A stretch of 64,000 nt of DNA from Nocardia sp. NBC_01327 (GTDB lineage: Bacteria; Actinomycetota; Actinomycetes; Mycobacteriales; Mycobacteriaceae). The notes beneath the pieces are model-generated. The model saw nothing but the letters and a program-made list of their open reading frames with translations. It was not told the DNA's origin and did no database searches. The position numbers were made by a program, and so were the translations under genes. Within the stretch, counting starts at the first letter, position 1; each line of letters starts with the position of its first letter. The stretch spans positions 5,394,001 through 5,458,000 of the forward strand of contig NZ_CP108383.1 in NCBI RefSeq assembly GCF_035958815.1, written 5' to 3'. Of the stretch, positions 17,941 to 26,500 are shown one piece after another.

Positions 17941-17967
17941 TGTCACCTTTCGCGCCCGCGCTTCGTC
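17941..17967 (+). promoter_or_regulatory. ECF41-type promoter of the sigma factor gene
   Basis: TGTCAC (17941-17946), 17-bp spacer starting CTTT, then CGTC (17964-17967). The same arrangement precedes the adjacent AhpD-like gene. ECF41 sigma factors are known to use a TGTCAC/CGTC-type promoter in front of themselves and their partner, so autoregulation is expected. Confidence 0.75.
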
Positions 17968-18002
17968 AGCACTACGAGTGACCGTCGAGAAGGAGTGTGC
18001 GT

Positions 18003-18890
18003 GTGACGCGTCTTGACCTGCTGGCAGTCGAGTTCGAGGGGCAGCGCCCGCGTCTGAAATCGGTGGCCTACCGCATGCTCGGTTCGCTGGCCGAAGCCGA
18101 TGACGCCGTGCAGGAGGCCTGGCTTCGGCTGGCCCGCACCGATTCCGGCGAGATCGGCAATCTGCCCGGCTGGCTGACCACCGTGGTGAGCCGGTTGTGC
18201 CTGGACATGCTCCGCACCCGGACCGCGCGGCGGGAAGACTCACTCGAGGTCCGTCTGCCGGATCCGGTGCTCGCCCGCGATGATGCGACCGATCCGGAAC
18301 AGCAGGTGCTGCTGGCCGATTCGGTGGGACTGGCATTGCAGGTGGTGCTGGCGGAGCTGGCGCCGCCGGAACGGCTGGCATTCGTTCTGCACGATATTTT
18401 CGGGCTGCCGTTCGAGCAGATCGCACCCATCGTCGATCGCACGCCCGCGACCGCCAAGAAGCTCGCCAGCCGGGCCCGGCAGCGGATTCGTGCCGCGACC
18501 CCGAGGCCCGATCCGGATCCGGGCGAGCAGCGGCGGGTGGTGAATGCGTTCCAGCATGCCGCCCGCGGCGGCGACTTCGACGCGCTGCTGTCCATTCTCG
18601 ATCCGGACGTGGTGCTGCGCGTCGACGGCGGCGTTCTGACCGGCGGCCTGCAGTCCCTGCACGGCGCCGCGGCCGTCGCCGCGCAGGCGGTGAACTTCCA
18701 GCGCATGGCGACCACCGCGGTCGGGTATCCGGTGCGGATCAACGGCGCCGCGGGACTGATCAGCACGATCGGCGGGGAACCCAGGTCGGTCACCAGCTTC
18801 ACCGTCGCGGGCGGGCGGATCGTCGGAATCCAGATCCTGTCCGATCCTGAACGCCTGGCGCGGCTCGATCTGACCGAACTCATCGACTGA
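18003..18890 (+). CDS. ECF41-family RNA polymerase sigma factor (SigJ-like)
   Basis: A 295-residue sigma factor. Region 2 covers about residues 12-75 (RLKSVAYRMLGSLAEADDAVQEAWLRL), and region 4 about residues 110-160 (LAPPERLAFVLHDIFGLPFEQIAPIV with TPATAKKLASRARQR). A SnoaL-like extension of about 120 residues follows, which in this group acts as a built-in regulator in place of an anti-sigma factor. The group's DGGGK and NPDKL motifs appear as the variants VDGGVLTG and SDPERL. The GTG at 18003 was chosen because AAGGAG lies seven bases before it; another GTG six bases upstream is too close. The AhpD-like gene that follows is the usual partner type. Confidence 0.9.
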   Translation: MTRLDLLAVEFEGQRPRLKSVAYRMLGSLAEADDAVQEAWLRLARTDSGEIGNLPGWLTTVVSRLCLDMLRTRTARREDSLEVRLPDPVLARDDATDPEQQVLLADSVGLALQVVLAELAPPERLAFVLHDIFGLPFEQIAPIVDRTPATAKKLASRARQRIRAATPRPDPDPGEQRRVVNAFQHAARGGDFDALLSILDPDVVLRVDGGVLTGGLQSLHGAAAVAAQAVNFQRMATTAVGYPVRINGAAGLISTIGGEPRSVTSFTVAGGRIVGIQILSDPERLARLDLTELID

Positions 18891-18898
18891 CCGGGAGC

Positions 18899-18925
18899 GG
18901 TCACCTTTCTCCGGCGGCCTACGTC
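18899..18925 (+). promoter_or_regulatory. ECF41-type promoter of the AhpD-like gene
   Basis: GGTCAC (18899-18904), 17-bp spacer beginning CTTT, then CGTC (18922-18925). Aligned with the sigma-gene promoter it matches at GTCACCTTT and CGTC with identical spacing. Confidence 0.75.
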
Positions 18926-18988
18926 ATAGGAGGGAAGGCAGACGAAAGCCTTTGCACTAGAGGGACTTCGACCGACATGGAGGACGTC

Positions 18989-19459
18989 ATGGAACCACGG
19001 ATAGCTGATGTGAACGCGCTGATACCCGAAATCCAGCAGGTGGCGGGCGCGCTGGTGCGGGCGAGTACGAACGGCTCGGTGCCGGCGTCCACGATCAGCC
19101 TGGTCTACCTGCGTGCGGGCCAGATCGTCGGCACTACCTATCACGCGATGCGGCATTCGGCGGATCTGCGCAAGGCAGGGGAGTCCGAGGATCGGATCGG
19201 CTCCGTCGCAACCTGGTGGGACGCACCCTGTTTCACCGAAGCCGAGCGCGCCGCGCTGGCGCTGACCGAGGCCGTGTTCCAGCCGAGTGCGCGCGGACAG
19301 GAGCGGGTGCCGGACGATCTGTTCGCCGAAACCGCGAAACACTATGACGACAAGGCACTCTCGACGCTGCTGGTGGTGCTCGCCTCCACCGGGTTCTGGA
19401 TGAATATCGCTCTCATCCTGAAGCCACCGGTGGTCGGCCAGGAGGACCGGGCTGCCTGA
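18989..19459 (+). CDS. carboxymuconolactone decarboxylase/AhpD-fold protein lacking the CxxC
   Basis: A 156-residue AhpD-fold protein. The segments LRKAGESEDRI, W-DAPCFTEAERAALALTEAV and LSTLLVVLASTGFWMNI match the carboxymuconolactone decarboxylase family. In redox-active members the active site reads like G-C-A-Y-C-V-D-M-H-S; here the same place reads G-T-T-Y-H-A-M-R-H-S, so both cysteines are gone while Tyr and His remain. A peroxidase-type role is therefore unlikely. The ATG at 18989 has GGAGG five bases upstream; an ATG twelve bases earlier is possible. It sits under its own ECF41-type promoter next to the sigma gene. Confidence 0.82.
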   Translation: MEPRIADVNALIPEIQQVAGALVRASTNGSVPASTISLVYLRAGQIVGTTYHAMRHSADLRKAGESEDRIGSVATWWDAPCFTEAERAALALTEAVFQPSARGQERVPDDLFAETAKHYDDKALSTLLVVLASTGFWMNIALILKPPVVGQEDRAA

Positions 19460-19510
19460 CCCGCCACTACCGAGCTCGGCAGGTCGGCCTCGGACACCCG
19501 GTTATGCGCC

Positions 19511-20443
19511 TCAGCCGAGGTGCACGCGCAGCACATCGCCGCGTCCGGTGGCGACCATCAGGTCCTGGTCAGTGCCCGGGACCGGCACGACTGCCGCCAT
19601 CGGACTGTCGGTGAGCACGGTGCAGGTGCTGTGGGTGTCAGGGTCGACCCGGACCAGGGTGCCCGCGGTGGTGGCGACGTAGAGGAATCCGCCGGGGCCG
19701 GCGGTGAGGTCGTCGGCAAGGCCCAGCTCCGCGGCGGTGCTCTGCCCGGCGGGCGCATCGATCGGGATGCGCAGGATTCGCCCCTGCGGGCTCAGGTAGA
19801 CGGTGGTGTAGACCGCATCGCCGTCCACGGCTACGCCGTTGACGCCGAAGGTCTTCGCCTGTGCGGTCCAGTCGGCGTCGATCGTGCCATCGGTGCGGAC
19901 GCGGACGACGCCGGAGGTGGTGTCGGCGATGTAGAGATTGCCCGCGCCGTCGAAGGCGGCGCCGTTCGCCATGCCGAGACCGTCGACGAAGACCTCGGGC
20001 ACCGGCGCCGCGGCGGCGGGGTCGAATCGCACCACGCCGCTGTTGTGGGTGCCGGGCAGCATATTCAGCGTAGTGTCGCCGTAGACGACATAGAGCAGGT
20101 GATCGGGACCGAGGCGGATCGCACCCGGCGAGGTCACCGGGACGGTCGCGGTCACCTTGCCCGCCGAGTCGAGGCGCTGCACCACGTTTCGATAGAGCCG
20201 CGATACCCAGAGGTTGCCCTGCGCGTCGTAGCCGAGGTTCTCGGCCCAGTCGGCGAAGGGGATGTCCGGCCCGGCGAGCGTGGTCGCGGTGGCGGGGGAG
20301 CAGGACGGGGATTCGGCGTGGGCGGCGGCGGGTACGGCGACACCCGCGGCCGTCAGAGCCACGAATGCGGCGCAGGACGAAGCGACTCCGCGATACCGGA
20401 AGCGGTGGCGGGGATGGGGGTGGTTCGGCCGCGTATCCGGCAC
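19511..20443 (-). CDS. secreted SMP-30/NHL-type beta-propeller protein
   Basis: A 310-residue exported protein. A signal peptide runs to about VAVPAAAHA (residue 43). Repeated propeller strands follow, such as NLGYDAQGNLWVSRL, AIRLGPDHLLYVVYGD, GAAFDGAGNLYIADTTSGVVRV and DDLTAGPGGFLYVATTAGTLVRV. These resemble the SMP-30/gluconolactonase and strictosidine-synthase-like group, whose known members are metal-dependent lactonases. The start is a GTG at 20443 with AGGAG five bases before it; an upstream ATG at 20500 lacks such a site. The substrate is unknown. Confidence 0.72.
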   Translation of the reverse strand: MPDTRPNHPHPRHRFRYRGVASSCAAFVALTAAGVAVPAAAHAESPSCSPATATTLAGPDIPFADWAENLGYDAQGNLWVSRLYRNVVQRLDSAGKVTATVPVTSPGAIRLGPDHLLYVVYGDTTLNMLPGTHNSGVVRFDPAAAAPVPEVFVDGLGMANGAAFDGAGNLYIADTTSGVVRVRTDGTIDADWTAQAKTFGVNGVAVDGDAVYTTVYLSPQGRILRIPIDAPAGQSTAAELGLADDLTAGPGGFLYVATTAGTLVRVDPDTHSTCTVLTDSPMAAVVPVPGTDQDLMVATGRGDVLRVHLG

Positions 20444-20523
20444 GAGCTCTCCTGCGGTTCGAGTGGTTGCTGCGAGAACGCTCGCAGCGGGTCCATGCAT
20501 GGTAGGTACAGTCGCGGATTCTA

Positions 20524-20548
20524 TGCCTGGGTGCGCGGCACCCAGGCA
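20524..20548 (-). terminator. hairpin after the XRE regulator gene
   Basis: Perfect inverted repeat TGCCTGGGTG-CGCGG-CACCCAGGCA just beyond the stop codon of the XRE regulator, with no clear T-run. Probably ends that transcript before the SMP-30-like gene. Confidence 0.5.
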
Positions 20549-20565
20549 CGGTTCACCGTGGAGAT

Positions 20566-21378
20566 TCAGTCGGCGCAGGTCGCGGTTCGGAGGTCGAGCC
20601 GGGCCAGCGCGTCGACGGTGGGGCCGGGCTCGGGCTGATACAGCATCAGTCGCTGGCCGGCGGCCCCGCGCACATCGAAGGACTGGTAGGTCAGGCGCAG
20701 CAGGCCCACCTGCGGGTGGCGGAACTCCCGGGGATCGGTGGTCGCGGCGCACAGCGTGTACGAACGCCAGAGTTCGGCGAATTCGCCACTGGCCGAGTTC
20801 AATTCGTCGATCACGAGCTGTAGTCGCGGATCGTCCGGATACTGTGCTCCGACTTGACGGAATGCCGCCACGATCGCCTGGCAGGTCCAGGTCCAGTCGA
20901 CGCAGAACTGCGGGCTGACCGGGTCGAGGAAGGTCATGCGCGCCAGATTGTCGATGCGCGGGTACACCGAGAAGAACGCATCGGCCATCGCATTGGTGGC
21001 GAGGATGTCCATTGCCGGATTCAGCACGAAAGCCGGTGCGGCCGGGTAACTTTCCAGGATTTGCCGCAGCACCGGGCTCACCGTTTCGACCGGCTGCCCC
21101 GGCATGGCGACGCCCGCGAGCCGGTACAGATGTTCGCGCAGTGCCACATTCAGCCGCAGCGCCCGGCTCAGCGCCTCGAGCATCTGCGCGGAGGGATGCC
21201 GCTCGCGCCCCTGTTCGAGACGCGTGTAGTAGTCGGTGTTCATCCCGGCCGACTCGGCGACTTCCTCCCGGCGCAGCCCGGCGACCCGGCGCCGGCCGTA
21301 GGAGACCAGCCCGATCTCGCCGGGGCGCACACTTGCGCGCCGCGCGCGCAGGAAGTCGCCGAGCAGGTTCTCCGTCAT
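20566..21378 (-). CDS. XRE-family regulator with MmyB-like ligand domain
   Basis: A 270-residue regulator. The N-terminal helix-turn-helix (GLRREEVAESAGMNTDYYTRLEQGRERHPS, about residues 32-61) and the C-terminal ligand-binding MmyB-like domain (AFVLNPAMDILATNAMADAFF onward) form the standard layout of a large actinobacterial group. Members often control an adjacent short-chain dehydrogenase or reductase, but none is adjacent here. The ATG at 21378 begins MTENLLGDFLRARR, the usual family start. Divergent from asnB. Confidence 0.85.
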   Translation of the reverse strand: MTENLLGDFLRARRASVRPGEIGLVSYGRRRVAGLRREEVAESAGMNTDYYTRLEQGRERHPSAQMLEALSRALRLNVALREHLYRLAGVAMPGQPVETVSPVLRQILESYPAAPAFVLNPAMDILATNAMADAFFSVYPRIDNLARMTFLDPVSPQFCVDWTWTCQAIVAAFRQVGAQYPDDPRLQLVIDELNSASGEFAELWRSYTLCAATTDPREFRHPQVGLLRLTYQSFDVRGAAGQRLMLYQPEPGPTVDALARLDLRTATCAD

Positions 21379-21472
21379 GCCGCCCAGGCTAGGCCGCCAC
21401 CGGGTGTGACGTGCCACGAGCTACTCGGTAGCAGCCCCGCGCTCATCGCCCAGACCCTGGCGCGTGCGAGTC

Positions 21473-21501
21473 CCGTTGTGTTACAACGGAGTTACTAGTA
21501 A
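21473..21501. promoter_or_regulatory. palindromes in the asnB promoter
   Basis: CCGTTGT-GTT-ACAACGG (21473-21489) is a perfect inverted repeat, followed by the 10-bp palindrome TTACTAGTAA (21492-21501). Both sit in an AT-rich island before the strong ribosome site AGGAGG of asnB. They are likely operator sites; the neighbouring XRE regulator is one candidate binder. Confidence 0.5.
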
Positions 21502-21533
21502 TTGCATAAGCTAACTATCTAGGAGGCTGTGGA

Positions 21534-23378
21534 ATGTGCGGAATTACCGGCTGGGTGGCATTCGATTCCGATCTCACCCAGGAACAGCAGATCCTCGAAG
21601 CAATGACCGAAACCATGGCCTGCCGCGGTCCGGACGGCCGCGGGACCTTCGTGCACACCCACGGCGCACTCGGGCATCGACGGCTCGCCATTATCGATCT
21701 GCCCGGCGGGGCCCAGCCCATGGGCGTGGGCACACCCGCCGGTGAGGTGGGGCTGGTGTACTCGGGGGAGACCTACAACTTCCGGGAGTTGCGCACCGAA
21801 CTCACCGGGCTGGGCCACACCTTCGATACCGACAGTGACACCGAGGTGGTGCTGCGCGGTTATCTGCAGTGGGGCACAAGCGTTGTCGACCACCTCAATG
21901 GCATGTACGCCTTCGCCATCTGGGATCAGCGCACCGAAACGCTGGTCATGGTGCGCGACCGGATGGGCATCAAACCGTTCTACTACTACCCGACTCGGGA
22001 CGGGGTGGTGTTCGGATCGGAACCCAAGGCCATCCTGGCAAATCCACTGGCGCGCAGGGCCGTTGACCTCGACGGACTGCGGGAGCTGTTCACGCTCACC
22101 AAGGCGCCGGGCTGGTCGCTGTGGAAGGATATGCGCGAGGTGCTGCCCGGCACGCTGATCACGGTGGACCGCAACGGCATTCACCCGCGCACCTACTGGC
22201 GCCTGAATGCGGTCGAGCACACCGACAGCCGCGACGACACCGTCGCCACTGTGCGCGAACTGCTCACCGATATCGTCGACCGGCAGCTCATCGCGGATGT
22301 GCCCCGGTGCGTACTGCTCTCCGGCGGACTAGATTCCAGCGCCATCACCGGCCTGGCGGCCGCGCGGCTCGCACAGCAGGGCGAGCAGTTGCGCACGTTC
22401 TCGGTGGATTATGCCGATCAGGAGGAGAATTTCGTCCCGGACGAAATGCGCGACACCCCCGATTCGCCGTTCGTGCGGGAGGTCGCGGCACTGGTGCGGT
22501 CCGCGCACGAGGATGTGGTGCTCAATCCGGCGCAGCTGTCGGATCTGTCGGTGCGGCGGGCCGTCATCGCCGCGCGCGATATACCCGCCGGTCTCGGCGA
22601 TATGGATACGTCACTGTATTTGCTGTTCAAGGCGATTCGCGCGCAGTCGACCGTGGCGCTCTCGGGTGAGTCCGCCGATGAGGTCTTCGGCGGCTACCGG
22701 TGGTTCCACGACGAGGTGGCCGTCAAGGCCGATACCTTCCCGTGGATGGCGTTCAGCAACCCGCTCGCCGGTGAATCCAGTTTGCAGGTGCTCAATCCGC
22801 AGCTGCGCGAGCGGCTCGATATCGAGACCTATATCGGCGACCAGTATCTGACCGCCGTCGCCGAGGTCGAGCATCTGGACGGCGAATCCGAGATCGAACA
22901 CCGCATGCGCACCGTCTGTCATCTGCATCTGACCCGGTTCGTGCGCGCGCTGCTCGATCGCAAGGACCGCGCCTCGATGGCGGTCGGCCTGGAGGTGCGG
23001 GTGCCGTTCTGTGATCACCGGCTCGTCGAATACGTCTACAACACACCGTGGTCGATGAAGACCTTCGACGGCCGTGAGAAGAGCCTGCTGCGGCATGCGA
23101 CGAAACATGTGCTGCCCCAATCGGTGGCACAGCGCGTGAAGAGCCCCTACCCGTCGACCCAGGACCCCGGCTACGCGGCGAATCTGCAACAGCTGGCGAA
23201 AGAGCTGCTCACCGAGCGCGATTCGGCCCTGTTCGATCTGGTCGATCGGGCCTGGCTGGAGCGGGCCGTCGTTCAGGACCCGGCGAAACTGGAGAGCCAC
23301 ACCCGCGTCGGACTCGACCGGGCGATCGACCTGCACACCTGGCTGGACATGTATTCACCCGAGCTGCAACTGGACTGA
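21534..23378 (+). CDS. asnB: asparagine synthase (glutamine-hydrolysing)
   Basis: AsnB-type amidotransferase of 614 residues. Cys2 directly after the initiator Met (MCGITGW) is the glutaminase nucleophile, and RGPDGRG and RLAIIDL belong to the N-terminal glutaminase domain (about 1-210). The synthetase domain carries the ATP pyrophosphatase loop LLSGGLDSSA (about residue 263) and SGESADEVFGGY (about residue 378). AGGAGG lies seven bases before the ATG. It may make asparagine for the cell, but AsnB-like enzymes also amidate amino acids in peptide biosynthesis, and a large NRPS gene follows after 195 bp. A hairpin in the gap suggests separate transcription. Both roles remain open. Confidence 0.9.
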   Translation: MCGITGWVAFDSDLTQEQQILEAMTETMACRGPDGRGTFVHTHGALGHRRLAIIDLPGGAQPMGVGTPAGEVGLVYSGETYNFRELRTELTGLGHTFDTDSDTEVVLRGYLQWGTSVVDHLNGMYAFAIWDQRTETLVMVRDRMGIKPFYYYPTRDGVVFGSEPKAILANPLARRAVDLDGLRELFTLTKAPGWSLWKDMREVLPGTLITVDRNGIHPRTYWRLNAVEHTDSRDDTVATVRELLTDIVDRQLIADVPRCVLLSGGLDSSAITGLAAARLAQQGEQLRTFSVDYADQEENFVPDEMRDTPDSPFVREVAALVRSAHEDVVLNPAQLSDLSVRRAVIAARDIPAGLGDMDTSLYLLFKAIRAQSTVALSGESADEVFGGYRWFHDEVAVKADTFPWMAFSNPLAGESSLQVLNPQLRERLDIETYIGDQYLTAVAEVEHLDGESEIEHRMRTVCHLHLTRFVRALLDRKDRASMAVGLEVRVPFCDHRLVEYVYNTPWSMKTFDGREKSLLRHATKHVLPQSVAQRVKSPYPSTQDPGYAANLQQLAKELLTERDSALFDLVDRAWLERAVVQDPAKLESHTRVGLDRAIDLHTWLDMYSPELQLD

Positions 23379-23396
23379 CCCGTACGAGGTAGAGAA

Positions 23397-23434
23397 CAAG
23401 CGGTTGGGGCAAGAGCGCCTGCCTCAACCGCTTG
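23397..23434 (+). terminator. hairpin between asnB and the NRPS gene
   Basis: A 15-bp stem with one G-T pair: CAAGCGGTTG-G-GGCA, eight-base loop, TGCC-T-CAACCGCTTG. It lies 19 bases after the asnB stop. No T-run follows, but the stability fits an actinobacterial terminator, which would give the NRPS gene its own promoter. Confidence 0.6.
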
Positions 23435-23573
23435 CCCGGTATCGACCACCGGCACGCGCTCCGAATGAACGGCATGGGCAAGCGCCGTAGCACTTCTCTC
23501 GTGTGGCAAGACCGAAACTCGCATCGGTCGTACCCTCAGCATTAATTTCCGCTAACCCCCGGCAGGACGATCA

Positions 23574-26500
23574 ATGCGTGATGGCACCCGTGTCCCGAAG
23601 ACCCGCTCAGCCCGGAGGGATCGCGGCGCGACAGGTAACCGGAATCTGGTGTCTCAGCTGGCTACCGCCGTCGAACTCGATCCCGACGCGATCGCAGTGC
23701 GCACCGAAGAGGTCGAACTGACCTACCGAACGCTCGACGCGTACACCAATCAGTGGGCACGGTGGTTGTGCACGCTCGGCGTCGGATCTGAGGACCGAGT
23801 AGCCGTCGTATTGGACCGGTCGGTGGAATCGGTCGCAGCGATCTGGGCCATCGCCAAGACCGGCGCCGCATTCGTGCCCATCGATCCGTCCTATCCACGT
23901 GCCCGTATCGAGTACCAACTCACGGACAGCGGGTGCACATTCGGAATCACCGATCGGCGCACTGTTCCCGAGCTCCCCAACGGGGTCCGTTGGCTGGCCG
24001 TCGATGACCCGCATCTGCTGGAGGACCTCGCCCGGGAATCGGCCGACCCGATCTACCACCTCGATCGGCGTGCGCCCCTGCGCGCCTCGAACATCGCCTA
24101 CATCACCTATACCTCCGGCTCGACCGGACGACCCAAAGGCGTCGGCGTCACCCACACCGGTCTGCCGGGGTTGTGCGCTCAACTGCGGACAACCCTCGCG
24201 ATCGACTCCGGTTCGCGCGTCCTGCACTTCGCCTCACCCAGCTTCGATGCCTCGCTTCTCGAGTTGCTCATCGCGGTCGGATCGGCGGCCACCCTGGTGA
24301 TCGCCCCGCCGGCAGTCCTCGGCGGCGCCGACCTCGCCGCCTTTCTGCACCGGCACCGGATCACCCACGCCTTCCTCACCCCTTCGGTCCTGGCAACCAT
24401 TCAGCCGACCGGACTCGGCGATCTCACCACCGTCGTAGTCGGCGGGGATCCCTGCCCGCCCGCGCTGCTTCGGCAGTGGGCCACGACGGGGCGCCGGTTC
24501 CACAATGCGTACGGCCCCACCGAGACCACCATTGCGACCACCCTGAGCGGCTCGCTGCGCGCCGAGGCCGCCGTCACCCTCGGCGCGCCGATCGAGGGTT
24601 CGGGCCATCGCATCCTGGATTCTCGACTGCGACCCACCTTTGCCGGTGCGATCGGAGAGTTGTACGTGGCCGGCCATGGTCTCGCGCGCGGATACCCCGG
24701 CCACCCGGCACTCACCGCGGCGCGATTCGTAGCGGACCCGATGGGCGCGGCAGGTGATCGGATGTATCGCACCGGAGATCTGGTGCGCCGCAACAATTCC
24801 GGCGAACTGGAGTTCATCGGCCGGATCGACGATCAAGTCAAGATTCGTGGCCGGCGCATCGAACTCGGCGAAATCGACGCCGCGCTCGGCGATCTGCAGG
24901 CCGTCGCGGACGCCGTGACCGTGGACCGCACCACCGCCACCGGCGATATCGAACTCGTCTCCTTCGTGCGAGGCCATTCGGACCAGCCCATCGACTCCAC
25001 GGATATCCGCGCAGCACTCGCGACCCGACTGCCGGCCTACATGCTGCCGAGCTCGGTGACCGTGTTGGATCACTTCCCGCTCACGGCCACCGGAAAGGTC
25101 GATCGCGCGGCACTTCGCGCCCTCCAGGCGACACGTCCCACCGCATTCGGTCTCCCCGCCAGCGTGGGAGAGCAGGCGGTCACCGACGTCTTCGCCCAGG
25201 TACTCGGACACCGGGACCTGAGCGGGGACATCGACTTCTTCACCGCGGGCGGCAATTCGCTCTTGGCGACACAGGTCGCCGCTCGATTGAGTCAGATCTG
25301 GAAGACGCAGATCCCTACTCAGCTGGTCTTCGACCACCCGACTATCACCACACTGACCAAAGCCATCCGATCCCAGCACTTCGACGCGGTCCGGGCGCCG
25401 CTGGTGGCAGGCGTGCGACCGGATCGAATTCCGTTGTCGCCGAATCAACTACGTTTCTGGTTGCGCAATCAGTTCGACACCGGCTCGGCGGTCGACAATA
25501 TCGGATTCGCCCTCCGGCTCAACGGTATCGACAGTGCAGCGCTGCAGGCCACTCTCCTCGACGTGGTCACCCGCCACGAGGCGCTACGCACGCGGTATCC
25601 CGCCGACAGCGCCGGCCCTCATCAGGTGATCCTGGACCCGAGCGCCGTTGCCGATCGCTTCGCCCTCCTCGATATCGGCACCGACGAGGCGTCCGCGCTT
25701 GTGCATCGCCTCCTGCGCCAAGGCTTCGATGTCACCGCCGAAGTGCCGCTGCGGATTCGGCTGCTGCGAACGCCCGATGAGCACATCCTCGTGTGCGCGG
25801 TGCACCATATCTGTGCGGACGGCTCCTCCCTCGCGCCACTGGCAGCCGATATGGCCCGGGCCTACGCCGCGCGACACGCGGGCAGCGCACCGCACTGGCA
25901 ACCGGTCACCGTCCAGTACGCCGACTACGCACTGTGGCAACAACAACTTCTCGGCTCCCGCGAGGACACCGATTCCCTGCTGTCACAACAACTCCGGTAC
26001 TGGAGTCGAGAACTCGACGGCCTGCCCGAGCAGCTCGATCTGCCCGCCGATCGACCCCGTCCCGCGGTCGCCTCACTGCGCGGCGCGACGCTCGATGCCC
26101 TGGTGCCCGCCGCCGAACACACCGAACTGCTGGACTTCGCCCGCAGCCGGAACGCGAGCCTGTTCATGGTGATGCACACCGCGCTGGCGGTCCTGTTCGC
26201 TCGACTGTCGGGAACGACCGACATCGCTATCGGCGTCCCGATGACGATCCGCGCCGAACCAGCGCTGGACGGTGTGGTCGGAATGTTCGTCAATACCACC
26301 GTCTCCCGCACCCGCGTGGACCTCACCGAAACCTTCTCCGCGCTGCTGGCACGGACCAGAGACCGCGACCTGGCCAATTTCGCTCACTCCGAGGTGCCCT
26401 TCGAACATGTCGTGGATGCGGTCGATCCGCAGCGATCACCGGGACGGCACCCGCTCTACCAGGTCGGATTCGCATTCCAGAACTTCACCCGCGCCCAACT

